Below are positions 9,960 to 22,600 of a DNA stretch of 64,000 nucleotides, piece by piece (within the stretch, counting starts at the first letter, position 1; each line of letters begins with the position of its first letter). The translations under genes and the position numbers were made by a program. Origin of the DNA: Erythroxylum novogranatense (Eukaryota; Streptophyta; Magnoliopsida; Malpighiales; Erythroxylaceae); contig CM057225.1 of NCBI GenBank assembly GCA_029891385.1, positions 10,110,560 to 10,174,559 on the forward strand. The letters run 5' to 3'. The notes beneath the pieces were generated by a model. That model made no database searches. It was not told where the DNA came from and worked only from the letters and a program-made list of their open reading frames with translations.

Positions 9960-11260
9960 GTGTTGTTTCGGATATTGTAAATTTATTGTTTTGAATACTT
10001 TGATACAATTGAAAGATTGTTTGTTTGAGTTTTTAAAAAAAAAAATAGAAGATGAATGCTTTGAAAGTTTACTGTGTTTACTTTAGAAAAATCTAGAAGG
10101 AAAGTATTTCGATTTTATTAAGAAGATGTTTGAAAATTTTAAATTCCAAATATTTGTGAAAATGTTTATCGAATATAGTTATGTAAAGATTTGAAAGCTT
10201 ATGATTTCTGAATGTTTATGAAATAATACAAAATGTTGTTTATAAAAGTAGTTGAAAATGATGATTTAGAACATTCTTGTGGTATTTATAAAATATGGTT
10301 TATATAAGTTTATGATTTCGAAAGTGTTTAAAAGTTTATGATTTTGAAATTGATTATAAAAGTGTTTTAAAAATTATGATTTCGAAATTATTTATGTAAA
10401 GGTTTGAAATTTGGATTTCGAATGATTTGAGAAGGTGGAAGAAAGAAAGTATCGAATTTTGGTATTGATTTCAAATGGTTTGAAAAATTGCTCCAAGATC
10501 TAAGTGTTTGAAAATTTGGATTTCCGAATGTTTTGGAATTGATTTTAAAATCGTGTTTAAATAAAGGTTTGGAAAGTGATTGTTTTGAAATCGTTTATAA
10601 CATATCGTTTAAAACGTTTGGAAACATTTATGATTTCGAATAGTTTGAATTAGTGATAAAAGATTGGTTTTGTAAGATTTTTGAATGTTTGAATTTGTTA
10701 TAAAAATATTTCTTATGAAAATGATTGGAAAATTATGATTTCTAAATTTTTTTGAAATAGGTATAAAATGTTGTTTTGAAAAAAATGTTTGGAAAATCAT
10801 TATTTCATTGTTTTGGAAAGTAGGAAAGCGATGATTTCGAATGCTTTTGGGAATTAATTATAAAATATCGTTTATGTAATTGTTTGATTTTGTTTGATGA
10901 AATTCTTTGCTTTTGGAATAACTTTAGAAATTTTGTTATATGTTCAATGATATGAGAAATTGAAACTTTCAATTTGAAAGTTTTCAAAGGTTTTAAATAT
11001 TGATAGATTTGAGCATGTCCGGTATTTAAAATTATTACAAAAGTTAGAATTTTTGTTTCTAAAGGATTTGGAAATTGATTTAAGAGAATTGTTATTCAAG
11101 TATATTGAATTTTTTAAGAAATTGTTATTTATGTTTTGGAAAATCAAGAGAGAAATGCTTTTGGAAATCGATTTAAGAAATTAAAATGATTAGTGATTTT
11201 TATTGTTTTGAATAAAAGGTGAAAATCGTGGTTTAAATTTTGGATGAGAAATGTGTATTG
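9960..11260 (+). repeat. AT-rich, degenerate short-period repeat in LTR1
   Basis: About 1.3 kb consists of loosely repeated phrases of roughly 40-70 bp: ATGATTTCGAA, then TTTATAAAA or TTGATTATAAAA, then GTTTGAAAA. The periodicity is visible by eye but copies are diverged and vary in length. The homologous blocks in the other copies are at about 16150-17400, 22330-23600, 28550-29820 and 34780-35110 plus 61560-62530. The many 60-90 residue open frames on its minus strand (Phe/Asn/Lys-rich) are by-products of this composition. Confidence 0.6.
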
Positions 11261-11424
11261 TGAATTTCTAAGAAATTGATTGGTGCATTGTATTTTTGCA
11301 ATATGACATATGAAATTATGTGCTTAGTGAGTGTGACTGTGTCTAGTAAGACACGACATGACAATGTGAAATTTTGAAAAGTGCCTTGAGCAATCTGTTT
11401 GTTTTAAGCATGAATATGTGAATT

Positions 11425-11595
11425 GTATGGGTTTGGTCAGTCCCTCCGTAGAGTCGATTACTGTCTCCCTCGATAGCCTTCTCCGGTTGCCTGCAAGTGG
11501 CTTAGGAGTTCGATTTCAGACTCCCCTCATTCACAGTTGCATGAAGCGCTATCTGCGGGAATGTGCGAGACGTCTGTTAGGACAAAACCAAACCA
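11425..11595 (+). repeat. GC-richer island in LTR1, shared with solo B
   Basis: A block of about 170 bp is much GC-richer than its surroundings. Its core ATAGCCTTCTCCCGGTTGC (best seen in LTR3 near 23856) is followed by TTAGGAGTTCC and later GTCCTGTTAGGAC, which is itself an inverted repeat. The core recurs on the minus strand of solo B near 41260-41290. Homologous islands are at about 17625-17775, 23810-23970, 30030-30190 and 62740-62900. Confidence 0.65.
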
Positions 11596-12850
11596 TACTG
11601 TTATGTCATATGATTTTGATTTTGTTTATGTTCGTGAAATTTCTCTTATGTGATGCATTCATGTTGAAATTTTGCATGATTTGTGAGACGGTTGAGAACT
11701 TGGGAAATGAATTTTGAAGCTGTTTATGAATGTTTTGAAATAAATAAAATGTTGAGACAAATCTTAAAACATGTTGATGAAGGTTTATGAATGTTTTGAA
11801 AAAATTTGAAAATGAGTCTTTGGATAAAATTTCCGAATGGGAAAGGTTTGAAAAGTTTGAAAAGAAAATTTTTGACGATGTTTCATTTATCGTATGTTAC
11901 CCATCGAGTCGTCAAGCTCACCCACCTCTCATCCCCATCTCCAGGTTTCCAAGAAGGAGATTGAATGAAGATGGTCCAGATATTAGTTCTGCATGTGTCA
12001 GTATTAGGGTGGGTTCGTTGAGATTGTGGTTTTTGGTTTGATATCGTGGATTGAAAATGTCACTTTGGTATTGATGATGTATTTGAGTTAAGTTATGGAA
12101 TTGAATTTATGTATGATAGTGGAACTGGATTATGTAAGTAGATCATGGTAGTTTATATGAATATGATTGAATTGTATTCGAATTGAAGTATGTATGATGG
12201 ATTGAGATTATGAAGTGCTTAGATATAGGATTGCGTTTCTGCTGGTGTGATGGATTCCGGACGGGAGGTCCGGTGTTGAATTGTGTTGATTGGGATATGT
12301 ATTAGAAGTGTATTTGTGCCTTTGCAGGAAATTTTTGGGCTGTCAAAATACAGTCGTTATGCTGCCCGATTTTCGGTAAAAATCAGGTTAAGATAAGAAT
12401 AAGAATTAAGAAGTTAGTTTGGTAAAGATGAGATTTGCGTGATTAAGACCAATTATATGAATTGAGTGTTATATGAGGATAAATTTCCAAAAAGGAAATT
12501 GTAAGGATTGATTATGATTTGAATGTGATTGAGTAAAGAAAAAAAAGCAATGAATAAGAGAAAAAAAAATTATACCCGATTTCGGATGGTTAGTTGAGGT
12601 AATCCAACGCGATAAGTTTTCTATACTGTGTGCTTCTCCGGGATGTCGGAATGTGTTTCAGTTCGATACATTCGTTATTTTGATTCGTTTCGATTTGCAT
12701 TTCCGCTACGTGATCCTTCGCTTTCTTTGATTCCGCTTTCGCTTTGTTTGTCGTTATCGAATTCAATTTATCCAATTTGAATTCGCCTCGTTCTTCGTAT
12801 CCGTTTCCTATATTCCGGTTAGGATCCGGTTCCCAGATCGGGTCCCAACA

Positions 12851-13449
12851 TAGATGGTATCAGAGCCCAGTATTATGATCGTACTTGGGCGTTTGTGTCT
12901 AACTGTTTTGTATAAGAGTGTTCGAGCATAAGATTGAATTTGTGAGAGTATGATAAAGATAAAGTGCATGCCAAAGTGCTTGATAGATGAAGATGATACA
13001 AATGTTAAGTGATTTTAGGAAATTATGCATGAAATTGAGATTTGAAGTTCATAAGGAATTAGGATGATTTGATTTTGTATATCCATTTGTGAGTGAAAGA
13101 TGAGCATGGAGATGGATTTTTATGAATTATGTGAAGGCCTAATTAAGTGATTGATGAGGGTTAAGAACTTTGATGAATTTTAGGTTTGTGATGATGAAAA
13201 TTGAGATTTGAATTGAATGATAGCATTTGGATGAAATTAAATTAATTATACCTTTGTGAGATGAAAGAATGACTGTTTGGAGATAAAATAAAATGAAACA
13301 GTGTTTTGCTATGGAATAAGTGAAAGATAAGTATGACGAGAAATCAGTTTAAAAGTGTGTGACCAGTGTCATAAAGTAAAGGGAAAAGATAATTGGTGTC
13401 TAATCAAGTATGAATTTCGAGGACGAAATTCTTTTAAGAGGGGGATAAA
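12851..13449 (+). mobile_element. Internal segment int1 (599 bp) with PBS and PPT, no genes
   Basis: Immediately after LTR1 comes a 4-bp spacer and TGGTATCAGAGCC (12855-12867), complementary to the 3' end of plant initiator tRNA-Met; this primes minus-strand DNA. The end has TTTCGAGGACGAAATTC and then the purine tract TAAGAGGGGGATAAA (13435-13449) abutting LTR2, which primes plus-strand DNA. Between them are about 570 bp with no open frame of note. Mobilisation would need proteins from another element. Confidence 0.92.
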
Positions 13450-16400
13450 TGTTGGACCCCGATCTTTAATTGGAATTTAAAAATAGTAAATGAAATTAAA
13501 TGAGTGTTTTGTTTAAGTATTATGTTATAGATGAAATTATGCTTTAAGGAAATTTTGAGAAAAGAATTATGAGTTTTCAATGTATTTGATAATTGTGGAG
13601 ATTTATATGGGTGATGAAAGTTTAAGCGAATGAATTGATTGAAAAGTTAGTAGAAAATCAAGAAATAAAGAGAAAAGTGAGAGAATTTGAAAAATTAAGA
13701 AAGTTGACTTTTGGAGATAGAAAGTTTGACTTGAGAGAGTTGACTTTTTGTTTAAGGCAAAATTTGAGAAAATTGTCTTCTGGAAACTTGTAGTTTATGT
13801 TAAGAGTTTTCTATAGCCATAAAGTTTGATATTTTTCGATATCGGATGTGAGAGTTATGATCAGTCAAAGTTCGCTTAAAGTTTGACTTTTTGAAGAAAA
13901 TGTTAACTTTTTGATTTAGGCAAAATTCGAGAAAATGATCAACATAAAAATTGTAGCCTCTGTCGAGAGCTTTTTGTGAACATAAAGTTTGCTATTTTTC
14001 GATGTCGGGATTGATAGATATGATTTTCTGCAGATATGCTTTGTTTTAAAAATACTATTAAGTATAGATTTGTGTGTTCTATGCTTCGAGGCCACTCGTC
14101 GTATGAATTTAGTCTGAATTGGAGTAAGTAGTCTTCATGAAAGTTTTAGGTGATTTTTATATCTTTCCATTGATATAAAGTTTGCAATTTTTCGATATCG
14201 GGGCTAGGAGTTATGAGCGATTAAAAATTGGAAGTCGTTTAGGAAAAGTTGTTTTGGACAGAATCTTTGATTGAGGTTTTGACCTCTTTCGAAACCTAAT
14301 TTGATTTTGAGTTCTTCAGGGAAGTTGTATAACTTCCTTTGATCTTTTAATTGACACCAAATTTGTCAAATTCTGAGTTCGGGATCAAGAGATATGATTT
14401 TTGAAAAGTTCGGTTTTGAAGTTCCGATACTTTGTTCTTAATCCGATCCCTTTTGTAATCTTTTGCTTATAATTCCTTTGTCCGACATCCGATTGATTTG
14501 ATTCTCAAAGCGTTGGATTCCTAAGACAATTAATTTCATTTTCTTGAAGAATTATGATTTTTAGGAGATTTAATGGAAAGAGATTGATTCAACCAAAGTA
14601 AGAGATTTGGTTAGAGGTTATAAGTTTGATAATTTTATGAACATGGTTCGGTATTTTACGAATTTCGGGAGCTGTACAACTCCAACTGAGTTGATTCTTA
14701 AGGGCAAATAAATTTAAGAGATAGGGCTACAAATCATGTGAAGGGATCAAAATTTAATTTCATCCCTAAGATTGTAAATTTCTAGGCTGAAGTTATGTTA
14801 ATGTTCGGTCTCGGATTTTAATGAGGTTCGATAGTATTTTGGCTATAACTTCTTCGTTTCTGATCCGAATTGAGCTTGATCGGTGGCGTTAGATTTGTAT
14901 GATCTAGAGAAACAATTTTCAAGAAGAACATTTGTCTATTTTTTAGATTCTTGAAAGCAGGGGCATAGTAGTCAGTTTTCAAAATCACATGCGGGCAATG
15001 GTGGAATATTGCTTAAAAGAAGGGCAATATGGTCATTTATCTACTATTTTAATGAGGTGGCATTACACATTAAAGGGATAGTCATTTTTTTTGCAGAGGA
15101 AGAAGCTCGTTTGTTCTAGAATGAAAGAAGAAACATTGGAGGAGAAAGAAGAAGAAAATGGAGAAGGATGATTTTGGGTGATGGAGATTTTGAAACTTTT
15201 AAGTTTCCAAGATGATTTTCGTTGTTATTTCAAGAGGAAGACATAGAAGAAGAGAGAGAGAGTGTCGTGAGTTATGAGAGGAGAAGAAAGAAAAGCGAAA
15301 GAGGAGAGAAGAAGGAGGAAAGTCGTGGGAGAAAAGAAAAGGGAGAAGATTCAAGCTTCCTAAGGTATATTCTTCTTCTTCTCCATGTTTTCTTTAAGAA
15401 TGGGTTAGGGTTTGGTTATGGAAGATTCTAGAGATAGAAAGCTTAGTGAAAAAGATGATGAATAGTGAAATTTATAAGGTTTTTGGGGGTTTTTAAAAAT
15501 GTTGCTTTAGATTGCTTGAATTAGTGATGAATTTGAGATATCTAAGTTAATTTTGATGTTTATGCTTTAGGTGAAATTTAATTTGAAAATTATAAGTTGG
15601 GGTTTAAGCCAAATTAGAAATTTGGGGATTTTGTGAATTAATGGTGCAGAATCATCAATAATAGTAGGAATTGGTGAAATATGAAACCAATTTTGAAGAA
15701 ATTGTGATTTATGGTATTGAATTTGTGTAAATTGGTTTAGGCCAATTTTGAAAATTGGGATTTTCAAAATTGGAGATTGAAATAGCTTGAATATGTGAGG
15801 AATTGATGTTTTCTAAGCTCAATTTGAGATATTAAGTTAATTATGATAATGAATTTGATTGAATTGGCTTAGGTTCAATTTGGAAATTGGGGAATTTTGA
15901 GATTTTTAAGATGGCTTGAAATATGATGAGTTTGTGAGTTATGAAATCAATTTTGAAGAAATTGTAATTTATGATGTGAATTTGGATGATTATGGTTTAG
16001 GTTTTGTTAAATTGGAAGAGAGAGAAGCAAAGGTCAAAGTGAAGCATTGGACAAGATGCTTGCATCGAAATAAGGTGGGTGTCATATTTATTTTCGAAAT
16101 TATGAGCTTTGTAAGTGTTCTTGAAAAAAAAATTCCGAAAGTGAAAGTGTTTGAAAATGTGTTGTTTCGGATATTGTAAATTAATTGTTTTGAATACTTT
16201 GATACAATTGAAAGATTGTTTGTTTGAGTTTTTAAAAAAAAATTAGAAGATGAATGCTTTGAAAGTTTACTATGTATACTTTCGGAAAATCTAGAAGGAA
16301 AGTATTTCGATTTTATTAAGAAGATGTTTGAAAATTTTAAATTCCAAATATTTGTGAAAGTGTTTATCGAATATAGTTATGTAAAGATTTGAAAGCTTAT

Positions 16401-19016
16401 GATTTCTAATGTTTATGAAATAATACAAAATGTTGTTTATAAAAGTAGTTGAAAATGATGATTTAGAACATTCTTGGCGTTATTTATAAAATACGGTTTA
16501 TATAAGTTTATAATTTCGAAAGTGTTTAAAAGTTTATGATTTTGAAATTGATTATAAAAGTGTTTTAAAAATTATGATTTCAAATTATTTATGTAAAGGT
16601 TTGAAATTTGGATTTCGAATGATTTGAGAAGGTGGAAGAAAGAAAGTATCAATTTTGGTATTGATTTCAAATGGTTTGGAAAATTGCTCCAAGATCTAAG
16701 TGTTTGAAAATTTGGATTTCGAATGTTTTGGAATTGATTTTAAAATCGTGTTTAAATAAAGGTTTGGAAAGTGATTGTTTTGAAATCGTTTATAACATAT
16801 CGTTTAAAACGTTTGGAAACATTTATGATTTCGAATAGTTTGAATTAGTGATAAAAGATTGGTTTTGTAAGATTTTGAATGTTTGAATTTGTTATAAAAT
16901 ATTTCTTATGAAAATGATTGGAAAATTATGATTTCTAAATTTTTGAAATAGGTATAAAATGTTGTTTTGAAAAAATGTTTGGAAAATCATGATTTCATTA
17001 TTTTGGAAAGTAGGAAAGCGATGATTTCGAATGCTTTTGGGAATTAATTATAAAATATCGTTTATGTAATTGTTTGATTTTGTTTGATGAAATTCTTTGC
17101 TTTTGGAATAACTTTAGAAATTTTGTTATATGTTCAATGATATGAGAAATTGAGACTTTCAATTTGAAAGTTTTCAAAGTTTTAAATATTGATAGATTTC
17201 GAGCATGTACGGTATTACGAAAATTATTACAAAAGTTAGATTTTTTAAAGGATTTTGGAAATTGATTTAAGAGAATTGTTATTTAGTATATTCAAAATTT
17301 TAAGAAATTGTTATTTATGTTTTTGGAAAATCAAGGAGAGAAATGCTTTTGGAAATCGATTTAAGAAATTAAAATGATTAGTAATTTTTATTGTTTTGAA
17401 TAAAAGGTGAAAATCGTGGTTTAAATTTTGGATGAGAAATGTGTATTGTGAATTTGTAAGAAATTGATTGGTGCATTTGTATTTTTGCAATATGACATAT
17501 GAAATTATGTGCTTAGTGAATGTGAGTGTGTCTAGTAAGACACGACATGACAATGTGAAATTTTGAAAAGTGCCTTGAGCAATCTGTTTGTTTTAAGCAT
17601 GAATATGTGAATTGTATGGGTTTGGTCAGTCCCTCCGTGAGAGTCGATTACCTTTGTCTCCCTCGATAGCCTTCTCCGGTTGCCTTAAGTGGCTTAGGAG
17701 TTCGATTTGAGACTCCCCTCATTCCACATTTGCACATGAACGCTATATGGGAATGTGCGATCGTCTATTAGGACAAAACCAAACCATTCTGTTATGTCAT
17801 ATGATTTTGATTTTGTTTATGTTCATGAAATTTCTCTTATGTGATGCATTCATGTTGAAATTTTGCATGATTTGTGAGACGGTTGAGAACTTGAGAAATG
17901 AATTTGAGCTGTTTATGAATGTTTTGAAATAAATAAAATGTTGAGACAAATCTTAAAAACATGTTGATGAAGGTTTATGAATGTTTTGAAAAAAATTTGA
18001 AAATGAGTCTTTGGATAAAATTTCCGAATGGGAAAGGTTTGAAAAGTTTGAAAAGAAAATTTTCGCTGATGTTTCATTTATCGTATGTTACCCATTGGTG
18101 TCAAGCTCACCCCACCTCTCATCCCCATCTCGGGTTTCGAAGGAGATTGAATGAAGATGGTCCGGATATCGATTCTGCATGTGTCGATATTAGGGTGGGT
18201 TCGTTGAGATTGTGGTTTTGGTTTGATATCGTGGATTGAAAATGTCACTTTGGTATTGATGATGTATTTGAGTTAAGTTATGGAATTGAATTTATGTATG
18301 ATAGTGGGCTGGATTATGTAAGTAGATCATGGTAGTTTATATGAATATGATTGAATTGTATTGAATTGAAGTATGTATGATAGATTGAGATTATGAAGTG
18401 CTTAGATATAGGATTGCGTTTACTTTGGTGTGATGGATTCGGACGGGAGGTCGGTGTTGAATGTGTTGATTGGGATATGTATTAGAAGTGTATTTGTGCC
18501 TTTGCAGGAAATTTTGGGCTGTCAAAATACGATCGTTATCTTGCCGATTTTCGGTAAAAATCGAGTTAAGATAAGAATAAAATTAAGAAGTTAGTTTGGT
18601 AAAGATGAGATTTGCGTGATTAAGACCAATTATATGAATTGAGTGTTATATGAGGATAAATTTCAAAAGGAAATTGTAAGGATTGATTATGATTTGAATG
18701 TGATTGAGTAAAGAAAAAAAGCAATGAATAAGAGAAAAAAATTATACCCGATTTGGATGGTTAGTTGAGGTAATCCAACGCGATAAGTTTTCTATCTTGT
18801 GTGCTTCTCGGGATGTCGGAATGTGTTTGATTCGATACATTCGTTATTTTGATTCGTTTGATTTGCATTTCGCTTCGTGATCCTTCGCTTTCTTTGATTC
18901 GCTTTCGCTTTGTTTGTCGTTATCGAATTCAATTTATCCAAGTTGAATTCGCCTCGTTCTTCGTATCCGTTTCCTATATTCCGGTTGGGATCCGGTTCCC
19001 AGATCGGGTCCCAACA
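13450..19016 (+). repeat. Array LTR2 (5,567 bp)
   Basis: Full-length LTR of the derived subtype: it lacks the 15-bp segment kept in LTR1 and LTR5 (compare around 15908). Its part from about 17600 to 18960 carries many changes relative to LTR1 and LTR3 at CAG, CTG and CCG positions, for example CCAG read as CCGG and TCAG as TCGA near 18160-18190, which look like sequencing errors rather than biology. Confidence 0.92.
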
Positions 19017-19615
19017 TAGATGGTATCAGAGCCCAGTATTATGATCGTACTTGGGCGTTTGTGTCTAACTGTTTTGTATAAGAGTGTTCGAGCATAAGAT
19101 TGAATTTGTGAGAGTATGATAAAGATAAAGTGCATGCCAAAGTGCTTGATAGATGAAGATGATACAAATGTTAAGTGATTTTAGGAAATTATGCATGAAA
19201 TTGAGATTTGAAGTTCATAAGGAATTAGGATGATTTGATTTTGTATATCCATTTGTGAGTGAAAGATGAGCATGGAGATGGATTTTTATGAATTATGTGA
19301 AGGCCTAATTAAGTGATTGATGAGGGTTAAGAACTTTGATGAATTTTAGGTTTGTGATGATGAAAATTGAGATTTGAATTGAATGATAGCATTTGGATGA
19401 AATTAAATTAATTATACCTTTGTGAGATGAAAGAATGACTGTTTGGAGATAAAATAAAATGAAACAGTGTTTTGCTATGGAATAAGTGAAAGATAAGTAT
19501 GACGAGAAATCAGTTTAAAAGTGTGTGACCAGTGTCATAAAGTAAAGGGAAAAGATAATTGGTGTCTAATCAAGTATGAATTTCGAGGACGAAATTCTTT
19601 TAAGAGGGGGATAAA
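19017..19615 (+). mobile_element. Internal segment int2 (599 bp) with PBS and PPT
   Basis: Same length as int1 and, by eye, essentially identical to it. Primer binding site TGGTATCAGAGCC at 19021-19033; polypurine tract TAAGAGGGGGATAAA at 19601-19615. No coding sequence. Confidence 0.92.
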
Positions 19616-22600
19616 TGTTGGACCCCGATCTTTAATTGGAATTTAAAAATAGTAAATGAAATTAAATGAGTGTTTTGTTTAAGTATTATGTTATAGATGA
19701 AATTATGCTTTAAGGAAATTTTGAAAAAAGAATTATGAGTTTTCAATGTATTTGATAATTGTGGAGATTTATATGGGTGATGAAAGTTTAAGCGAATGAA
19801 TTGATTGAAAAGTTAGTAGAAAATCAAGAAATAAAGAGAAAAGTGAGAGAATTTGAAAAATTAAGAAAGTTGACTTTTGGAGATAGAAAGTTTGACTTGA
19901 GAGAGTTGACTTTTTGTTTAAGGCAAAATTTGAGAAAATTGTTTTCTGGAAACTTGTAGTTTATGTTAAGAGTTTTCTATAGCCATAAAGTTTGATATTT
20001 TTCGATATCGGATGTGAGAGTTATGATCGATCAAAGTTAAGCTTAAAGTTTGACTTTTGAAGAAAAGTTAACTTTTTGATTTAGGCAAAATTCGAGAAAA
20101 TGATCAACATAAAAATTGTAGCCTCTGTCGAGAGCTTTTTGTGAACATAAAGTTTGCTATTTTTCGATGTCGGGATTGATAGATATGATTTTCTGCAGAT
20201 ATGCTTTGTTTTAAAAATACTATTAAGTATAGATTTGTGTGTTCTATGCTTCGAGGCCACTCGTCGTATGAATTTAGTCTGAATTGGAGTAAGTAGTCTT
20301 CATGAAAGTTTTAGGTGATTTTTATATCTTTCCATTGATATAAAGTTTGCAATTTTTCGATATCGGGGCTAGGAGTTATGAGCGATTAAAAATTGGAAGT
20401 CGTTTAGGAAAAGTTGTTTTGGACAGAATCTTTGATTGAGGTTTTGACCTCTTTGGAAACCTAATTTGATTTTGAGTTCTTCAGGGAAGTTGTATAGCTT
20501 CCTTTGATCTTTTAATTGACACCAAATTTGTCAAATTCTGAGTTCGGGATCGAGAGATATGATTTTTGAAAAGTTCGGTTTTGAAGTTCCGATACTTTGT
20601 TCTTAATCCGATCCCTTTTGTAATCTTTTGCTTATAATTCCTTTGTCCGACATCCGATTGATTTGATTCTCGAAGCGTTGGATTCCTAAGACAATTAATT
20701 TCATTTTCTTGAAGAATTATGATTTTTAGGAGATTTAATGGAAAGAGATTGATTCAACCAAAGTAAGAGATTTGGTTAGAGGTTATAAGTTTGATAATTT
20801 TATGAACATGGTTCGGTATTTTACGAATTTCGGGAGCTGTACAACTCCAACTGAGTTGATTCTTAAGGGCAAATAAATTTAAGAGATAGGGCTACAAATC
20901 ATGTGAAGGGATCAAAATTTAATTTCATCCCTAAGATTGTAAATTTCTAGACTGAAGTTATGTTAATGTTCAGTCTCGGATTTTTGTGAGGTTCCGATAG
21001 TATTTTGGCTATAATTTCTTCGTTTCTGATCCGAATTGAGCGCGGTCGGTGGCGTTAGATTTGTATGATCTAGAGAAACAATTTTCAAGAAGAACATTTG
21101 TCTATTTTTTTTAGATTCTTGAAAACAGGACGCAAGTAGTCAGTTTTTCAAAATCCTGTGCAGGGGCAATGGTGGAATATTGCTTAAAAGAAGGGGCAAT
21201 ATGGTCATTTATCTACTATTTTAATGAGGTGGCATTACACATTAAAGGGATAGTCGTTTTTTTTGCAGAGGAAGAAGCTCGTTTGTTCTAGAATGAAAGA
21301 AGAAACATTGGAGGAGAAAGAAGAAGAAAATGGAGAAGGATGATTTTGGGTGATGGAGATTTTGAAACTTTTAAGTTTCCAAGATGATTTTCGTTGTTAT
21401 TTCAAGAGGAAGACATAGAAGAAGAAGAGAGGAGAGTGTCGTGAGTTATGAGAGGGAGAAGAAAGAAAGCGAAAGAGGAGAGAAGAAGGAGGAAAGTCGT
21501 GGGAGAAAAGAAAAGGGAGAAGATTCAAGCTTCCTAAGGTATATTCTTCTTCTTCTCCATGTTTTCTTTAAGAATGGGTTAGGGTTTGGTTATGGAAGAT
21601 TCTAGAGATAGAAAGCTTAGTGAAAAAGATGATGAATAGTGAAATTTATAAGGTTTTTGGGGGTTTTTAAAAATGTTGCTTTAGATTGCTTGAATTAGTG
21701 ATGAATTTGAGATATCCTAAGTTAATTTTGATGTTTATGCTTTAGGTGAAATTTAATTTGAAAAATTGTAAGTTGGGGGTTTAAGCCAAATTAGAAATTT
21801 GGGGATTTTGTGAATTAATGGTGCAGAATCATCAATAATAGTAGGAATTGGTGAAATATGAAACCAATTTTGAAGAAATTGTGATTTATGGTATTGAATT
21901 TGTGTAAATTGGTTTAGGCCAATTTTGAAAATTGGGGATTTTCAAAATTGGAGATTGAAATAGCTTGAATATGTGAGGAATTGATGTTTTCTAAGCTCAA
22001 TTTGAGATATTAAGTTAATTATGATAATGAATTTGATTGAATTGGCTTAGGTTCAATTTGGAAATTGGGGAATTTTGAGATTTTTAAGATGGCTTGAAAT
22101 ATGATGAGTTTGTGAGTTATGAAATCAATTTTGAAGAAATTGTAATTTATGATGTGAATTTGGATGATTATGGTTTAGGTTTTGTTAAATTGGAAGAGAG
22201 AGAGAAGCAAAGGTCAAAGTGAAGCATTGGACAAGATGCTTGCATCGAAATAAGGTGGGTGTCATATTTATTTTCGAAATTATGAGCTTTGTAAGTGTTC
22301 TTGAAAAAAAAATTCCGAAAGTGAAAGTGTTTGAAAATGTGTTGTTTCGGATATTGTAAATTAATTGTTTTGAATACTTTGATACAATTGAAAGATTGTT
22401 TGTTTGAGTTTTAAAAAAATTAGAAGATGAATGCTTTGAAAGTTTACTATGTATACTTTGGAAAATCTAGAAGGAAAGTATTTCGATTTTATTAAGAAGA
22501 TGTTTGAAAATTTTAAATTCCAAATATTTGTGAAAGTGTTTATCGAATATAGTTATGTAAAGATTTGAAAGCTTATGATTTCCTAATGTTTATGAAATAA

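Larger units (their letters stand above)
9144..12327 (+). other. Predicted intron inside array LTR1
   Basis: A purine-rich leader ends in CTTCCTAAG followed by GTATATTC (GT at 9144). A clear acceptor, TTTGTGCCTTTGCAG, ends at 12327, 523 bp before the LTR end. The same pair is present in LTR2 (15365-18507), LTR3 (21539-24718) and LTR4 (27761-30936); LTR5 keeps the donor (33986). The donor is weaker than in solo A. Splicing would remove a long AT-rich, stop- and ATG-filled leader before the primer binding site. This is inference from signals only. Confidence 0.4.
7662..12850 (+). repeat. Array LTR1 (5,189 bp, internally deleted)
   Basis: Begins TGTTGGACCCCGATC and ends ATCGGGTCCCAACA. It lacks about 378 bp present in the other copies (junction near 9072). 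It shares with LTR5, but not LTR2-4, a 15-bp segment (9691-9705) and the TTTGTTTCTAAAGG form near 11055, so it keeps the ancestral state. No credible protein-coding frame is present on either strand. Confidence 0.92.

Noticed and set aside
12590..12775. A 61-residue minus-strand open frame recurring in LTR1, LTR3 and LTR4 (12590-12775, 24981-25166, 31196-31381), superficially protein-like
   Set aside because: It is antisense in the LTR 3' part, broken in LTR2, and the differences among copies change amino acids freely. Recurrence is explained by LTR homology.
12855..12867. TGGTATCAGAGCC as part of a tRNA gene
   Set aside because: Only the complement of the tRNA 3' end is present, next to an LTR end; there is no cloverleaf, so it is a primer binding site.
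15222..15431. Plus-strand Glu/Lys/Arg-rich frames at the purine-rich stretch of the array LTRs (15222-15431, 21384-21605, 27605-27793, 33830-34018)
   Set aside because: Composition comes from the GAAGAAGA-rich leader; the frames differ between copies because of indels.
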